A stretch of DNA of 64,000 bases from Lysobacter sp. (GTDB lineage Bacteria > Pseudomonadota > Gammaproteobacteria > Xanthomonadales > Xanthomonadaceae). Below the pieces are notes generated by a model, which saw only the letters and a program-made list of their open reading frames with translations, ran no database searches and was not told the DNA's origin. Made by a program: the position numbers and the translations under genes. Numbering within the stretch: the first letter of the stretch is position 1; each line of letters opens with the position of its first letter. Location of the stretch: contig SSGH01000014.1 in assembly GCA_008015835.1 (NCBI GenBank), positions 1 to 64,000 on the forward strand. Direction: 5' to 3'. Positions 1 through 8,462 of the stretch are shown in pieces.

Positions 1-1
1 C

Positions 2-1492
2 CAAGTCGCGGTGCTGGTGCCGACGACGCTGCTGGCCGAACAGCATTACCGCACGATGCGCGATCGCTTCGCCGATTGGCCGCTCAAAGTCGAAGTGCTG
101 TCGCGCTTCAAGACCGCCAAGGAAATCAAAGCCGAGTTGGACAAATTGGCCGAGGGCAAGATCGACGTGATCGTCGGCACCCATCGCCTACTGCAGCCGG
201 ACGTGAAGTTCAAAGACCTCGGTCTGGTCATCGTCGATGAGGAACAACGTTTCGGCGTGCGCCAGAAAGAAGCGTTGAAGGCGCTGCGCGCGAACGTGCA
301 TTTGCTGACGCTGACCGCGACCCCGATCCCGCGCACCTTGAACATGGCGATGGCCGGCCTGCGCGATCTGTCGATCATCGCGACGCCGCCTGCGCACCGT
401 TTGGCGGTGCAGACCTTCGTGGTGCCATGGGACGACGCGCAACTGCGCGAGGCCTTCCAGCGCGAATTGGCGCGCGGCGGCCAGGTCTATTTCCTGCATA
501 ACGACGTCGAAAGCATCGGCCGCATGCAGCGCGACCTGGAAGCGCTGGTGCCGGAAGCGCGCATCGGCATCGCCCACGGCCAAATGCCGGAACGCGAGCT
601 GGAGCGGGTGATGCTCGATTTCCATAAGCAGCGCTACAACGTGCTGCTGTGCTCGACGATCATCGAGTCCGGCATCGATATTCCGAACGCGAACACCATC
701 ATCATCAACCGCGCGGATAAATTCGGCCTCGCGCAGTTGCATCAATTGCGCGGGCGCGTGGGCCGTTCGCATCATCGCGCTTACGCCTATCTGGTGATTC
801 CCGATGCCCGCACGATCACCTCCGACGCGCGCAAGCGGCTGGAGGCCATCGCCTCGATGGACGAACTCGGCGCGGGCTTCACGCTGGCGACGCACGATCT
901 CGAGATCCGCGGGGCCGGCGAACTCTTGGGCGAGGATCAAAGCGGGCAAATGGCGGAGGTCGGTTTCTCGCTGTACACCGAACTGCTCGAGCGCGCGGTG
1001 CGCAGCATCAAGCAAGGCAAATTGCCCGACGTGGACGAACCCGCCGCGCGGGGCGCGGAGATCGATCTGCACGTTCCGGCGCTGATCCCCGACGATTATC
1101 TGCCCGACGTGCATACGCGCCTGACCCTGTACAAACGCATCAGCGGCGCGCGCGACGCCGATCGCCTGCGCGAACTGCAGGTCGAGATGATCGACCGATT
1201 CGGCTTGCTGCCGGAACCGGCGAAGCATCTGTTCGCTACCGCCGAACTCAAACTCGATGCGACCGCGTTGGGCATCCGCAAATTCGATCTCGGCGCGGCC
1301 GGCGGGCGTCTGCAGTTCGTCGAGAAGCCTAATGTCGACCCGATGTCGGTGATCCGCCTCATCCAGGGCCAGCCCAAGCACTACCAGATGGACGGCCCGG
1401 ACAAGCTGCGGATCAAGCTGGAATTGCCCGACGCGGCCGCGCGCTTCCAAGTCGCGCGCGGCCTGATCTCGACCCTAAGGCCCAACGGATGA
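2..1492 (+). CDS. mfd: Transcription-repair coupling factor Mfd, C-terminal part (5' end outside window)
   Basis: Mfd uses ATP-driven DNA translocation to push off RNA polymerase stalled at lesions and recruit UvrA. The reading frame is open from base 2, so the gene continues to the left; about 496 C-terminal residues are present of a protein usually near 1150. Visible are the DEEQRFGV Walker B-type motif, the TATPIPRTL helicase motif, the QLHQLRGRVGRS motif VI of the second RecA-like lobe, the GAGELLGEDQSG translocase segment typical of the Mfd/RecG group, and a C-terminal TRCF regulatory (D7) domain. The TGA stop overlaps the next start in an ATGA, implying translational coupling. The N-terminal UvrB-like and RNAP-interaction domains cannot be assessed here. 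Confidence 0.97.
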   Translation, partial: QVAVLVPTTLLAEQHYRTMRDRFADWPLKVEVLSRFKTAKEIKAELDKLAEGKIDVIVGTHRLLQPDVKFKDLGLVIVDEEQRFGVRQKEALKALRANVHLLTLTATPIPRTLNMAMAGLRDLSIIATPPAHRLAVQTFVVPWDDAQLREAFQRELARGGQVYFLHNDVESIGRMQRDLEALVPEARIGIAHGQMPERELERVMLDFHKQRYNVLLCSTIIESGIDIPNANTIIINRADKFGLAQLHQLRGRVGRSHHRAYAYLVIPDARTITSDARKRLEAIASMDELGAGFTLATHDLEIRGAGELLGEDQSGQMAEVGFSLYTELLERAVRSIKQGKLPDVDEPAARGAEIDLHVPALIPDDYLPDVHTRLTLYKRISGARDADRLRELQVEMIDRFGLLPEPAKHLFATAELKLDATALGIRKFDLGAAGGRLQFVEKPNVDPMSVIRLIQGQPKHYQMDGPDKLRIKLELPDAAARFQVARGLISTLRPNG

Positions 1493-2025
1493 CGCCTTTG
1501 CGCGGCTTGAGCGGAATACTGATCGCGGCTTGCGCCGCGCTCGCGCTGACGTCCGGTTGCGCCCACGACGTTCGCGAACCCGCGGAGCCCGACATCGTCT
1601 TCCATCTGGTCCGACATGCCGAAAAGGCGACGGCGCCCGCGAACGATCCGGAATTGAGCGCGACAGGACGAGCGCGCGCGCAGCGGCTCGCGGCGTCGCT
1701 GCAGGAGGCTCCGCCGACGGCGATCTACTCGACCGATTACGCCCGAACGCGCGCGACGGCTTCGGCGACGGCGGAACGATACGGTCGCGAGCTCGAAATT
1801 TACGATGCGCGCCGCCCTGCCGCCGAATTCGCGGAGGAGCTGCGTCGCCGGCATGTCGGCGGCGACATCGTGTTGATCGTCGGCCACAGCAACACGGTGG
1901 CGCCGATCGCCGCCGCCTTGTGTCGCTGCGAGGTACCGCCGTTGAGCGAAGACGAATACGACCGCTGGCTTACGATCCGAATCGCGCACAGCGGCGAAGC
2001 GCATCTGCGCACGACGCGTTACTGA
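1489..2025 (+). CDS. Histidine phosphatase superfamily lipoprotein
   Basis: This 178-residue protein carries a lipoprotein signal peptide with lipobox LTSGC near residue 24, so it should be anchored in the envelope. The catalytic RHAEK motif of the histidine phosphatase (phosphoglycerate mutase/SixA) superfamily follows, with a STDYARTRATA segment and a second-histidine GHSN motif. The family forms a phosphohistidine intermediate, but substrate cannot be predicted; phosphoglycerate mutase activity is unlikely for a short envelope lipoprotein. The start overlaps the mfd stop (ATGA). It converges on virB11, with a short GC-rich hairpin between them. Confidence 0.85.
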   Translation: MTPLRGLSGILIAACAALALTSGCAHDVREPAEPDIVFHLVRHAEKATAPANDPELSATGRARAQRLAASLQEAPPTAIYSTDYARTRATASATAERYGRELEIYDARRPAAEFAEELRRRHVGGDIVLIVGHSNTVAPIAAALCRCEVPPLSEDEYDRWLTIRIAHSGEAHLRTTRY

Positions 2026-2065
2026 GATTCGGAAAGCCTCGCAGAAAACGCGGCCCAAACGAACG

Positions 2066-2086
2066 CGGCCGGCGAAATGCCGGCCG
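2066..2086. terminator. GC-rich hairpin between convergent genes
   Basis: An 8-bp perfect stem (CGGCCGGC / GCCGGCCG) with a 5-base loop lies between the stop codons of the phosphatase (plus) and virB11 (minus). It is followed on the plus strand by only a short TTCT, so it is a weak candidate for a terminator serving one or both strands. Confidence 0.4.
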
Positions 2087-2134
2087 TTCTGATGAAACTC
2101 GTCTGGTATTGCGCCGCGAAAGCGGTGTCGGGAC

Positions 2135-3181
2135 TCAGCTCGAACTTAAACCCAACGCGCGCTGCGGATCGAAATCGATACCGGTGATGTAGCGCTTGCC
2201 GGAATGCGACTTGATGTGCACCACCACGTCAATGGTCAGCATCAGCAGGCGCTTGATGACCGCGAATTCCAGGCCGGAACCTTCGTTGGACGCTTTCACC
2301 ATCAGCGCCAACTGATCCCAGGTCTGGGAAATGCTGCCCGCATGGCAACTGGTGATCGAACCCGGGTGACCGGACGCGCAGTTACGGATGAAGTAGAACG
2401 ATTCGTCGCCGCGCAACTCGGCCAGGATGATCCGGTCCGGCTTCATACGCAGACAGGCTTCCATGCAGGTCTTCGCGGTGACGTTACTGGTGCTCTGCCC
2501 GCCTTTCGAATACAGCAGATGCACGACGTTCGGCTGATCGATGAACAGTTCGCGCGCGTCTTCGATCGTCACCAGACGCTCTTCGTGCGGGATATGGCCG
2601 ACCAGCGATTTCATGAAGGTGGTCTTACCGCTACCGGTCGCGCCGGCCACCACCACGTTCTTCTTGTACAGCACGCAACGCTTGAAGAACTCGGCGTAAT
2701 TGCGCTGGGCGCGCAGTTCCAGCAACTCTTTGTCGTGGTCGCTGATCTGCGGATCGCCCTCGAGAATCTGCTTGAAGAAGCCGCTCTCTTCGTAGCTTTG
2801 CAGGGTGAAGTTGTGCTTCGCCGGCAAGCGAATCGTGATCGACGATTTGCCTGCGTCGCAGGCCGGCGGGATCACGAACTGGGCGCGCTGCCCGGTCGGG
2901 AAGGTCAGCGACACCACCGGATCGATGTCGGTGATGCGCTGACCGGTGTTGCTTTCGTTCACCACCGCGGTGCAGAACTGCCGCGCGCGCTCGAACGTCA
3001 GGGTCGGCACCTCGATGCGTTCCCAACCCTTGCGGGTTTCGAGATACAGCTCGCCCGGGCGATTGATGCAGATTTCCGTGACCTCCGGAGAGCTCATGTA
3101 ATCGAGAATCCCGAGTACCTGGTATTGGTACTCGAGAAACTCGTTGGAAACGTTCGCGATGGGCGAATTATCGATGTCCAT
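2135..3181 (-). CDS. virB11: VirB11 hexameric traffic ATPase of a type IV secretion system
   Basis: VirB11 is the cytoplasmic hexameric ATPase that powers pilus assembly and substrate transfer in T4SSs. The 348-residue product shows an N-terminal domain and a RecA-like ATPase domain with Walker A GATGSGKT at residues 180-187, the Asp box TIEDARE near 205-211, Walker B RIILAELRG at 250-258 and the His box SGHPGSITSCHA at 270-281. Length is normal for the family. It is last in the leftward run virB7-B8-B8-B9-B10-B11 and starts 14 bp after virB10. No virB1-virB6 gene follows; the next gene is on the other strand and ends next to mfd, so the T4SS is incomplete at this locus. Confidence 0.96.
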   Translation of the reverse strand: MDIDNSPIANVSNEFLEYQYQVLGILDYMSSPEVTEICINRPGELYLETRKGWERIEVPTLTFERARQFCTAVVNESNTGQRITDIDPVVSLTFPTGQRAQFVIPPACDAGKSSITIRLPAKHNFTLQSYEESGFFKQILEGDPQISDHDKELLELRAQRNYAEFFKRCVLYKKNVVVAGATGSGKTTFMKSLVGHIPHEERLVTIEDARELFIDQPNVVHLLYSKGGQSTSNVTAKTCMEACLRMKPDRIILAELRGDESFYFIRNCASGHPGSITSCHAGSISQTWDQLALMVKASNEGSGLEFAVIKRLLMLTIDVVVHIKSHSGKRYITGIDFDPQRALGLSSS

Positions 3182-3195
3182 TCAACGCTCGCGGA

Positions 3196-4455
3196 TCAGC
3201 GCTTCATCACCACGCCCGAGAAATCGACGTCCTGCGAGACATAGATGTTCACGACCGTGCCTTGATTGATGGTGACCGTCGCGGGGCGGCTCATCGCCTT
3301 ATTGACCGCTTGGTCGGCGAGGCGCTGCACGCTGCGGGCGGTGTTGCTCTCGTACGGCTTGGTCACGACTTCGCCGCCGGTGGTCACCTGCTGCGACTGC
3401 GGGCCTTCCTTCTCGCCGAAATACTTGAAGGCGTCGCTGAGCAGACTGATGAACAGCGCCGAGCTGATGCGGCTGCCCCAATGCGCGTTGTAATCGCCCG
3501 GGTGGCCGGAGCTGCCGAGGTTATCCACGCCGGGGCTTTCCATCACGACATCGATGCCGGTCGGCGTGGTGATGCGATCCCACACCACCGCGACGCGCGG
3601 GCCGTTCGGTTCGCCGGAGTACTTACCGGAGATCTTCGAGCCCTTCGGCAGCAGCAGGCTACGGCCGTTGATGGAGTAGATCGGCTCGGTCACGATGCAC
3701 GACGTGAAGCCCGGCAGGTCGGTGATGATGCGGGTTTCCAGCACGCAGCGGATGTACGTGCCGCGGACCATCAACGTGTCGGGGTTGTTGAGGAACTTCG
3801 CGCGGTCGATCTTATCGGCCAAACCGCTGACCTGCGGCTGCGCCGCAGCGGCGCCGCCGCCGTTCGCGGCCGTGATGCTGCGCATCATGGCGGCGACCGG
3901 ATCCTCGTTCTGACCGCCCGCGCCGCCATAACCGCCGCCGCCGCGCTCGGTCACGCCCATGCGGCGTTCGGCGAGCGTGGGGCCGCGCGGACCTTCGTCC
4001 GGCTGCGAATTGTACGGATCGCGGTTGGCGTTGTTGCGCTGCTGATTGCCCGAGGGCGTCGGCTCGACCGGAATCGGCTCCGGCGGCGGCACTGGCGGCA
4101 ACTGCTCGACCGGGACCGGGTTCGGATCGGGGTTCAACGGATCGCGCAGCGTCAACGGCGCCTGCGGAGTCACGACCTGTTCTTTCTGGCCGGCCGCGTC
4201 GGCTTTTTCTTCGTCGTCGCCGCCTGCGCTCATGACGACGAGAACCGTCAGCAGGACCAGCAACACCACGATGCCGCCCAGGAACAGCAGCGCCTTCGTG
4301 TTGATCTTCTGCGATTCCTGATTCTTGAGCTGCGGCGCGTTCGCGTCGAGAGAGGATTGATCGACCGGGGGCTCGGTGTAATAGGGATTGGCGGCCTGAC
4401 CGGAGCTATAGTCGCCGGACTGACCCGGCTGGTTCGGCGGTAGATTCTGGTTCAC
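3196..4455 (-). CDS. virB10: VirB10 (TrbI-type) T4SS core-complex protein
   Basis: VirB10 spans the inner membrane, periplasm and outer-membrane pore of the T4SS core complex. The 419-residue product has a Pro/Gln-rich cytoplasmic N terminus, one transmembrane helix at about residues 55-76, a proline-rich periplasmic linker at about 95-140, a Gly-rich stretch, and the conserved C-terminal beta-barrel domain of the TrbI/VirB10 family (including the ILLPKGS-like segment LLLPKGSKI and a C-terminal GTVVNIYVSQDVDF). The start is GTG, overlapping the virB9 stop in GTGA, which indicates coupled translation. It sits between virB9 and virB11 in the standard order. Confidence 0.95.
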   Translation of the reverse strand: MNQNLPPNQPGQSGDYSSGQAANPYYTEPPVDQSSLDANAPQLKNQESQKINTKALLFLGGIVVLLVLLTVLVVMSAGGDDEEKADAAGQKEQVVTPQAPLTLRDPLNPDPNPVPVEQLPPVPPPEPIPVEPTPSGNQQRNNANRDPYNSQPDEGPRGPTLAERRMGVTERGGGGYGGAGGQNEDPVAAMMRSITAANGGGAAAAQPQVSGLADKIDRAKFLNNPDTLMVRGTYIRCVLETRIITDLPGFTSCIVTEPIYSINGRSLLLPKGSKISGKYSGEPNGPRVAVVWDRITTPTGIDVVMESPGVDNLGSSGHPGDYNAHWGSRISSALFISLLSDAFKYFGEKEGPQSQQVTTGGEVVTKPYESNTARSVQRLADQAVNKAMSRPATVTINQGTVVNIYVSQDVDFSGVVMKR

Positions 4456-5228
4456 TTTTGCTTGTTCCTACGCAGACCGACGACGTTCTTCCCGTGGCGG
4501 ATGACCAGGAAGGGATAAATGCCATGCACGACGATGGTGTTGTTCTCGACCGTGGTGTTGACCACGAAATCCTCGCCGCTCTCGCGCTCGCGACCGAAGA
4601 TCGCCGGGAAGTTGCCGGTCGGGAATCGGGTCAGGTCGGTCATGCGCACATAGGTGAACTGACCGTCGTCGTAAACGTTGACCGGGTAGAGCCACTTATT
4701 CTTCGTGCGCGTCGAGAACGCGTAATCGAAGTTGTAGTAGCGGTCCTTGGCGATCGACGTGTTCAGCTCCGTCTCCTGCCGGGTTTCCTGCTTGGCGGTT
4801 TCGCTCTCTTCGGGGATGAAGCTGGCATTGTTCGGATAGGTGAAGGACACCTTGTAATGAACGCCGGCGCGCTTGGCCTGTTCGAGCGAGGTCCAGTCGG
4901 TGGTCACCACCTTGAGCTCGAACAAATAGGAATTCGTCGCGGTGCGGACCACCATGTTGGTGTCCACGTCGACGTTCTTCGGCTTGAGATAGAACACGTT
5001 GTCGCGACGAGTCAGCTCCCAGCCGTTGGCGAAGCCGGTGCTGTAATCGATGATGTTCTCGTTCGGACTCAGCTCGATCTGCGTCATGATCCCGAGGCCG
5101 GTCCGCACCTCGTAGAGCTTATTCGGCTGATACTCGTATTCGACGATGACCTGCGCCATCGCAGGCATCGAAAGCGATGCCGCGAGGGACAACAGGACGG
5201 CGCAGCAATAACGTTGCAAGCGACTCAT
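4452..5228 (-). CDS. virB9: VirB9 outer-membrane-associated T4SS core protein
   Basis: VirB9 forms, with VirB7 and VirB10, the outer-membrane core ring of the T4SS. The 258-residue product starts with a Sec signal peptide ending AMA at residue 25 and contains the N-terminal VirB9/CagX domain (VIVEYEYQPNKLYEVRTG, then ELSPNENI) and a C-terminal beta-sandwich domain (YNFDYAF..., FTYVRM, FPAIF, VNTTVENNTIVVHGI) that binds VirB7 in related systems. Its ATG shares a base with the stop of the upstream virB8 (TGATG), and its stop overlaps the virB10 GTG, so virB8-virB9-virB10 are tightly coupled. Confidence 0.95.
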   Translation of the reverse strand: MSRLQRYCCAVLLSLAASLSMPAMAQVIVEYEYQPNKLYEVRTGLGIMTQIELSPNENIIDYSTGFANGWELTRRDNVFYLKPKNVDVDTNMVVRTATNSYLFELKVVTTDWTSLEQAKRAGVHYKVSFTYPNNASFIPEESETAKQETRQETELNTSIAKDRYYNFDYAFSTRTKNKWLYPVNVYDDGQFTYVRMTDLTRFPTGNFPAIFGRERESGEDFVVNTTVENNTIVVHGIYPFLVIRHGKNVVGLRRNKQK

Positions 5229-6202
5229 CAGTTGCGTACTCCATTGACTTGATTAGGGACCTGCCCCGCCGTCGCAACGGGTTGCGGCTGGACGACGGGC
5301 TGCGCCGGGTACTGGGATTGCGGCTGGACGTTGGACGGAGCCGCCCCTGCGGGCGCTCCGAACTGGGGAACTTGCAGGTTTTGCGCAGCGGTCGACTGCG
5401 GGGCGACAGGTGCGGCGGCCGGCGCGGCCGTCGGCTGCGGGGCCGGCGTCGCGCCTTCGGGCGGCGGGGGCGGCGCGGAGCTGTCGTTATCGACGCGGTA
5501 GGCCGTAACGAGAAAGCCGAGAGGATTGTTCGCGCGTTGGTTGCGATCCGAGTGCAGGCGACGATCGAAGGTGAATTCCATCGTAGCGATTTTGCTGTCG
5601 TGCAATCGCGCTTTGCCGCCCTTCTTTTCGTAGGTGTGGCGCTGGAACCGAACGGTCGCCTCGTATTTCATATCCTTTTCGTCTTCGATGCGCCGCAATT
5701 GCGTGCTGACGAAGACGATCCAGACCGCCTTCTCTTTCCCGAAGGTCTTCAACGGTTCGTCGGGATTATCGGCCTGGTAAATCGCGTCGTACTGTCGGAA
5801 CACGGCCGGCGTCGACATCCACCGCACCAGTTTGAAATCGCGATAGGCCGTGCGAGGAAAATCGAAGGATTCGCGCGCGTTGATGTAATCGGTGACGCTG
5901 GCTCGAAGAATCGGCTCGTTGGCGACCAAGCGAGAGAAGACCTCGTTATCGTCCATACGCGCGGGGCGGGTGACGCCCGTGTACGGATCGGCGATCAACA
6001 CGTAAGTCTCGAGCTTGTTCAACGGCAGGATCAGGAAGTACGAACACACCATCGTCACGCACAGCATCACGGCCCCAAGCGCGACCCCCAGCGAACGGTT
6101 GACGTTGCGCTTGGTGATGTCCGTCATCTGAATTTCAAAATCCACCGCTTTTGCGATCGTATTTTCGATCTGCGGCGTATTTTGTTTCATTCGGCGAATC
6201 AT
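5228..6202 (-). CDS. virB8: VirB8-family inner-membrane T4SS protein (first paralogue, next to virB9)
   Basis: VirB8 is a bitopic inner-membrane assembly factor of T4SSs. This 324-residue copy has a cytoplasmic N terminus, one membrane helix at about residues 38-60 and a periplasmic VirB8 domain at about 61-240, with ADPYTG near 71, YINARESFD near 106 and the family-end motif NPLGF at 226-230. A Pro/Ala/Gln-rich tail of about 84 residues follows (241-324), which many VirB8 proteins of about 230 residues lack. A second, clearly homologous virB8 lies immediately upstream (6323..7378), so this is a tandem duplication that has diverged. The start chosen, ATG at 6202, gives MIRRMKQ; an in-frame ATG four codons later is possible. 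Confidence 0.9.
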   Translation of the reverse strand: MIRRMKQNTPQIENTIAKAVDFEIQMTDITKRNVNRSLGVALGAVMLCVTMVCSYFLILPLNKLETYVLIADPYTGVTRPARMDDNEVFSRLVANEPILRASVTDYINARESFDFPRTAYRDFKLVRWMSTPAVFRQYDAIYQADNPDEPLKTFGKEKAVWIVFVSTQLRRIEDEKDMKYEATVRFQRHTYEKKGGKARLHDSKIATMEFTFDRRLHSDRNQRANNPLGFLVTAYRVDNDSSAPPPPPEGATPAPQPTAAPAAAPVAPQSTAAQNLQVPQFGAPAGAAPSNVQPQSQYPAQPVVQPQPVATAGQVPNQVNGVRN

Positions 6203-6322
6203 GGCGACTTGAAACGTTCCTGAGGTGCGGTGTCGGAAATGCCCGTGGGGGCGGCGAAGGAGGTACGGTTCAGGCGGTCATCGGCATCGGATAAGGAAGC
6301 GATGACCATCCTGTGCGGCGGA

Positions 6323-7378
6323 TCAGCGAACTCCGGTGGGTTGGGCGGCAGGCTGTTGGGGCTGGACCGGCTGCGGCTGCGCGGCGGGCGCACCGACCGG
6401 CGCGCCGAACTGCGGCGCCTGCGGAACCTGACCGGCCGGCACTTGTCCCGCAGGAGGCGCAGTGCCCGGTTGCGCGGGAAGCGCTTGGCCCGGAAGCGCC
6501 TGACCAGGCAGGGCTTGCCCAGGGAGGGCCTGACCCGGCAATGCCTGACCGGGCAGCGCTTGACCCGGCAACGCCTGGCCGGCGCCGAACTGGCCGAGCA
6601 CCTCCGCCGGAGTCGGTATGGAGGGGCCGGCGATCGGCGGCGCTTCCGTGGCGTCGCTATCCACGCGATAGGACGTGACCTGGAAACCCAGCGGATTATC
6701 GATCCGCTGCTTGTCGTTCATCACCAGCTTGTTGTTGTAGACGAACTCGACCGTAGCGGTTCGGTTGTCCAACAAACGAGTCCCGCCGGTGCGCTTGTCG
6801 TAAAGCGTGCGCTGGAACCGCACCGTGGCTTCGTAAACCGGTTCTTCCGGCTTACCGCGGGTGCGCAGCGTGGTGCTCTTCAACTCGACGCGCACCGACT
6901 TATCGCGACCGTAAATATTCGCAGGCGCATCGGGGCTGTTGGCGTCGTGAATCGCGCTGTAGCCCTTGCCCACGTCCGGCGAGGACATCAGATGCACGAG
7001 ATTCCAGTCGCGCGAACTCGTCGAGATGTAGTCGAAGGATTCGCGCGCGTTGATGTAGTGCGCGACGTTGCTCTTCTGAACCGCTTCCTGAGTGGTCAGC
7101 GATTTGAACACGTAATCGCCTTCGAGCTTCGCGACCGAAGCCGTGCCGGTATACGGGTCGGCCATCACCATGTAGGGCTCGATCTTCTTCAGCGGCAGCA
7201 TGTAGAAGTAACCGCCGGCCAGGATCAACGACATCACGATGCACGCGAAGGCGACCGACCAGGCGCGCTTCTCGCTGCGACGAGCGACGTCCGCGATGCT
7301 GATTTCGAAATTCACCGATCTCGCGGCGGCGTTGCCGCCTTCGACTTTCGGTGCTTCTTGCTTGCTCTTGCCGAACAT
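6323..7378 (-). CDS. virB8: VirB8-family inner-membrane T4SS protein (second paralogue, with GQALP repeats)
   Basis: This 351-residue protein has the same layout as the VirB8 encoded next to it: membrane helix at about residues 40-61, periplasmic VirB8 domain to about 240 with ADPYTG, YINARESFD and NPLGF at 228-232, then a long low-complexity tail of about 111 residues. The tail contains seven perfect GQALP pentapeptides (residues 267-301) followed by a Pro/Gln/Ala-rich end. The two VirB8 copies share the aligned motifs but differ widely elsewhere, so the duplication is old. It is preceded by virB7 with a gap of 73 bp. Whether both copies enter one machine or serve different states cannot be seen. 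Confidence 0.9.
   Translation of the reverse strand: MFGKSKQEAPKVEGGNAAARSVNFEISIADVARRSEKRAWSVAFACIVMSLILAGGYFYMLPLKKIEPYMVMADPYTGTASVAKLEGDYVFKSLTTQEAVQKSNVAHYINARESFDYISTSSRDWNLVHLMSSPDVGKGYSAIHDANSPDAPANIYGRDKSVRVELKSTTLRTRGKPEEPVYEATVRFQRTLYDKRTGGTRLLDNRTATVEFVYNNKLVMNDKQRIDNPLGFQVTSYRVDSDATEAPPIAGPSIPTPAEVLGQFGAGQALPGQALPGQALPGQALPGQALPGQALPGQALPAQPGTAPPAGQVPAGQVPQAPQFGAPVGAPAAQPQPVQPQQPAAQPTGVR
6476..6580 (-). repeat. Seven 15-bp in-frame tandem repeats encoding GQALP
   Basis: Seven adjacent 15-bp units (consensus on the minus strand GGYCAGGCGYTKCCS) lie in the tail of the second virB8. Codons vary at third positions between units while the amino acids are unchanged, which suggests that the peptide repeat is under selection or is old enough to have drifted silently. 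Being in frame, copy-number change would lengthen or shorten the tail without breaking the gene. Confidence 0.9.
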
Positions 7379-7451
7379 TAAAAGACCCGTGGTTCTTGGA
7401 TGCGGTTAGCGTGCCGTTCGGCGCCGACCGGGCGCCGAAACGAGTACGTCG

Positions 7452-7865
7452 TCAGGGCGCGGCCCCATCGGCGCCGGAGCTGACGCGAACGACGATCTGA
7501 TCGCCGCTGACGCCGATCGACACCTGCTGCGAGGCGTAGGCTGCGTTCAACTGCGAGACCGCTTCCTGCAGGCTCGGCGTGCGCACGGCGGCGACGGCGG
7601 TGTAGAGGGTGTAATCCATCGGGTGGCGATAATCCACCTGCATGTTGGAGTCTTTCGCCCAACGCTCGAGCATCTTCTTGAGCGTGCCGTCCATCGGCGA
7701 TGCGTAGTAGAGATACGCATCCTGCAGCGGGATGGCTTCGGTGGTTTCGGCGAAGCGATTGACGGATTTCCAACGGCCGCCGAAGTCGGGCGCCGGACGG
7801 GTCGCGCAAGCGCCCAGAGCGACGGTCAGGGCGAATACCGCGAAGAATTTGGAGAGCATCGACAT
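7452..7865 (-). CDS. virB7: VirB7 lipoprotein with C-terminal N0-like domain (X-T4SS type)
   Basis: VirB7 is the outer-membrane lipoprotein of the T4SS core. The 137-residue product begins MSMLSKFFAVF and has a lipobox ending LGAC at Cys20. Unlike the very short classical VirB7, about 110 residues follow the lipidated Cys, ending in a domain with TPSLQEAVSQLN and VSIGVSGDQIVVRV that matches the pattern of secretin N0 domains, as known for the Xanthomonas VirB7. The frame is open further upstream, but the preceding residues are unlike any protein and the signal peptide fixes the start at 7865 (or the ATG two codons later). It is the first gene of the leftward T4SS run. Confidence 0.85.
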   Translation of the reverse strand: MSMLSKFFAVFALTVALGACATRPAPDFGGRWKSVNRFAETTEAIPLQDAYLYYASPMDGTLKKMLERWAKDSNMQVDYRHPMDYTLYTAVAAVRTPSLQEAVSQLNAAYASQQVSIGVSGDQIVVRVSSGADGAAP

Positions 7866-8462
7866 AGTCTGTTTCACACGCCACCCGGAGAGATCGAACG
7901 AGAAGAATGGGACACACGGAACCCGTCTCCGGCATTGCCGGCGACGAAGGCGGATGTTCGGTTGGTGATGATACTCGGATCGGCGGTCAAGCCGATGGAT
8001 CGATAAGGCACGAGAAGCCGCATCCTGCGGAAGTCGGATCGACGCAACAGTCTCCCTGTTTTCACGATGTCTAGGCCCCCTGCCCGTATCGACCATTCTA
8101 TTTCAAACTCGCGCGCCCGAAACGATCGCCTTGTCAGGACATCGCCGGTCGTCGCCCCCACGATCCGCAACCGCTCCCCGGCCCGCACCGACGCGGGCCG
8201 ATGGCATGGCTCCGAACGCGTCCGGGGAACATATCCCGATCTTGTAGCGCGGGTCAAGGAATTCGAGGCAAGCTTCTGATTTCAGGCCAACTTGGGCCGA
8301 AGACCGGCTCGGTCGTGAGACCTTCGTCATACTCCTGTCGCATCGCTGTGGATCGGACAGTCGAAGCGACGTGCCGACCGGTGGCGACGATGGAGAAACC
8401 GGGGTTCGCCACGGACGCAAGCCAGCCCGAGGCGCTGGCGGCCCTTAAACCCACTGTGGCCC
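7866..8462. other. Gene-free stretch upstream of virB7
   Basis: About 600 bp separate virB7 from the 3' end of lolD. Open frames here have arginine-rich, non-protein-like composition and no good ribosome site, so I call no gene. The T4SS promoter must lie in the left part of this stretch; a TATCAT hexamer on the minus strand around 7965-7975 is a possible -10 but has no convincing -35 partner. Confidence 0.5.

Noticed and set aside
188..1450. A 420-codon minus-strand open frame opposite mfd
   Set aside because: Composition is non-protein-like and mfd is unambiguous in the plus frame.
6476..6580. Possible CRISPR or minisatellite reading of the 15-bp array in virB8
   Set aside because: Units are directly adjacent without spacers and encode an in-frame GQALP repeat in a supported gene.
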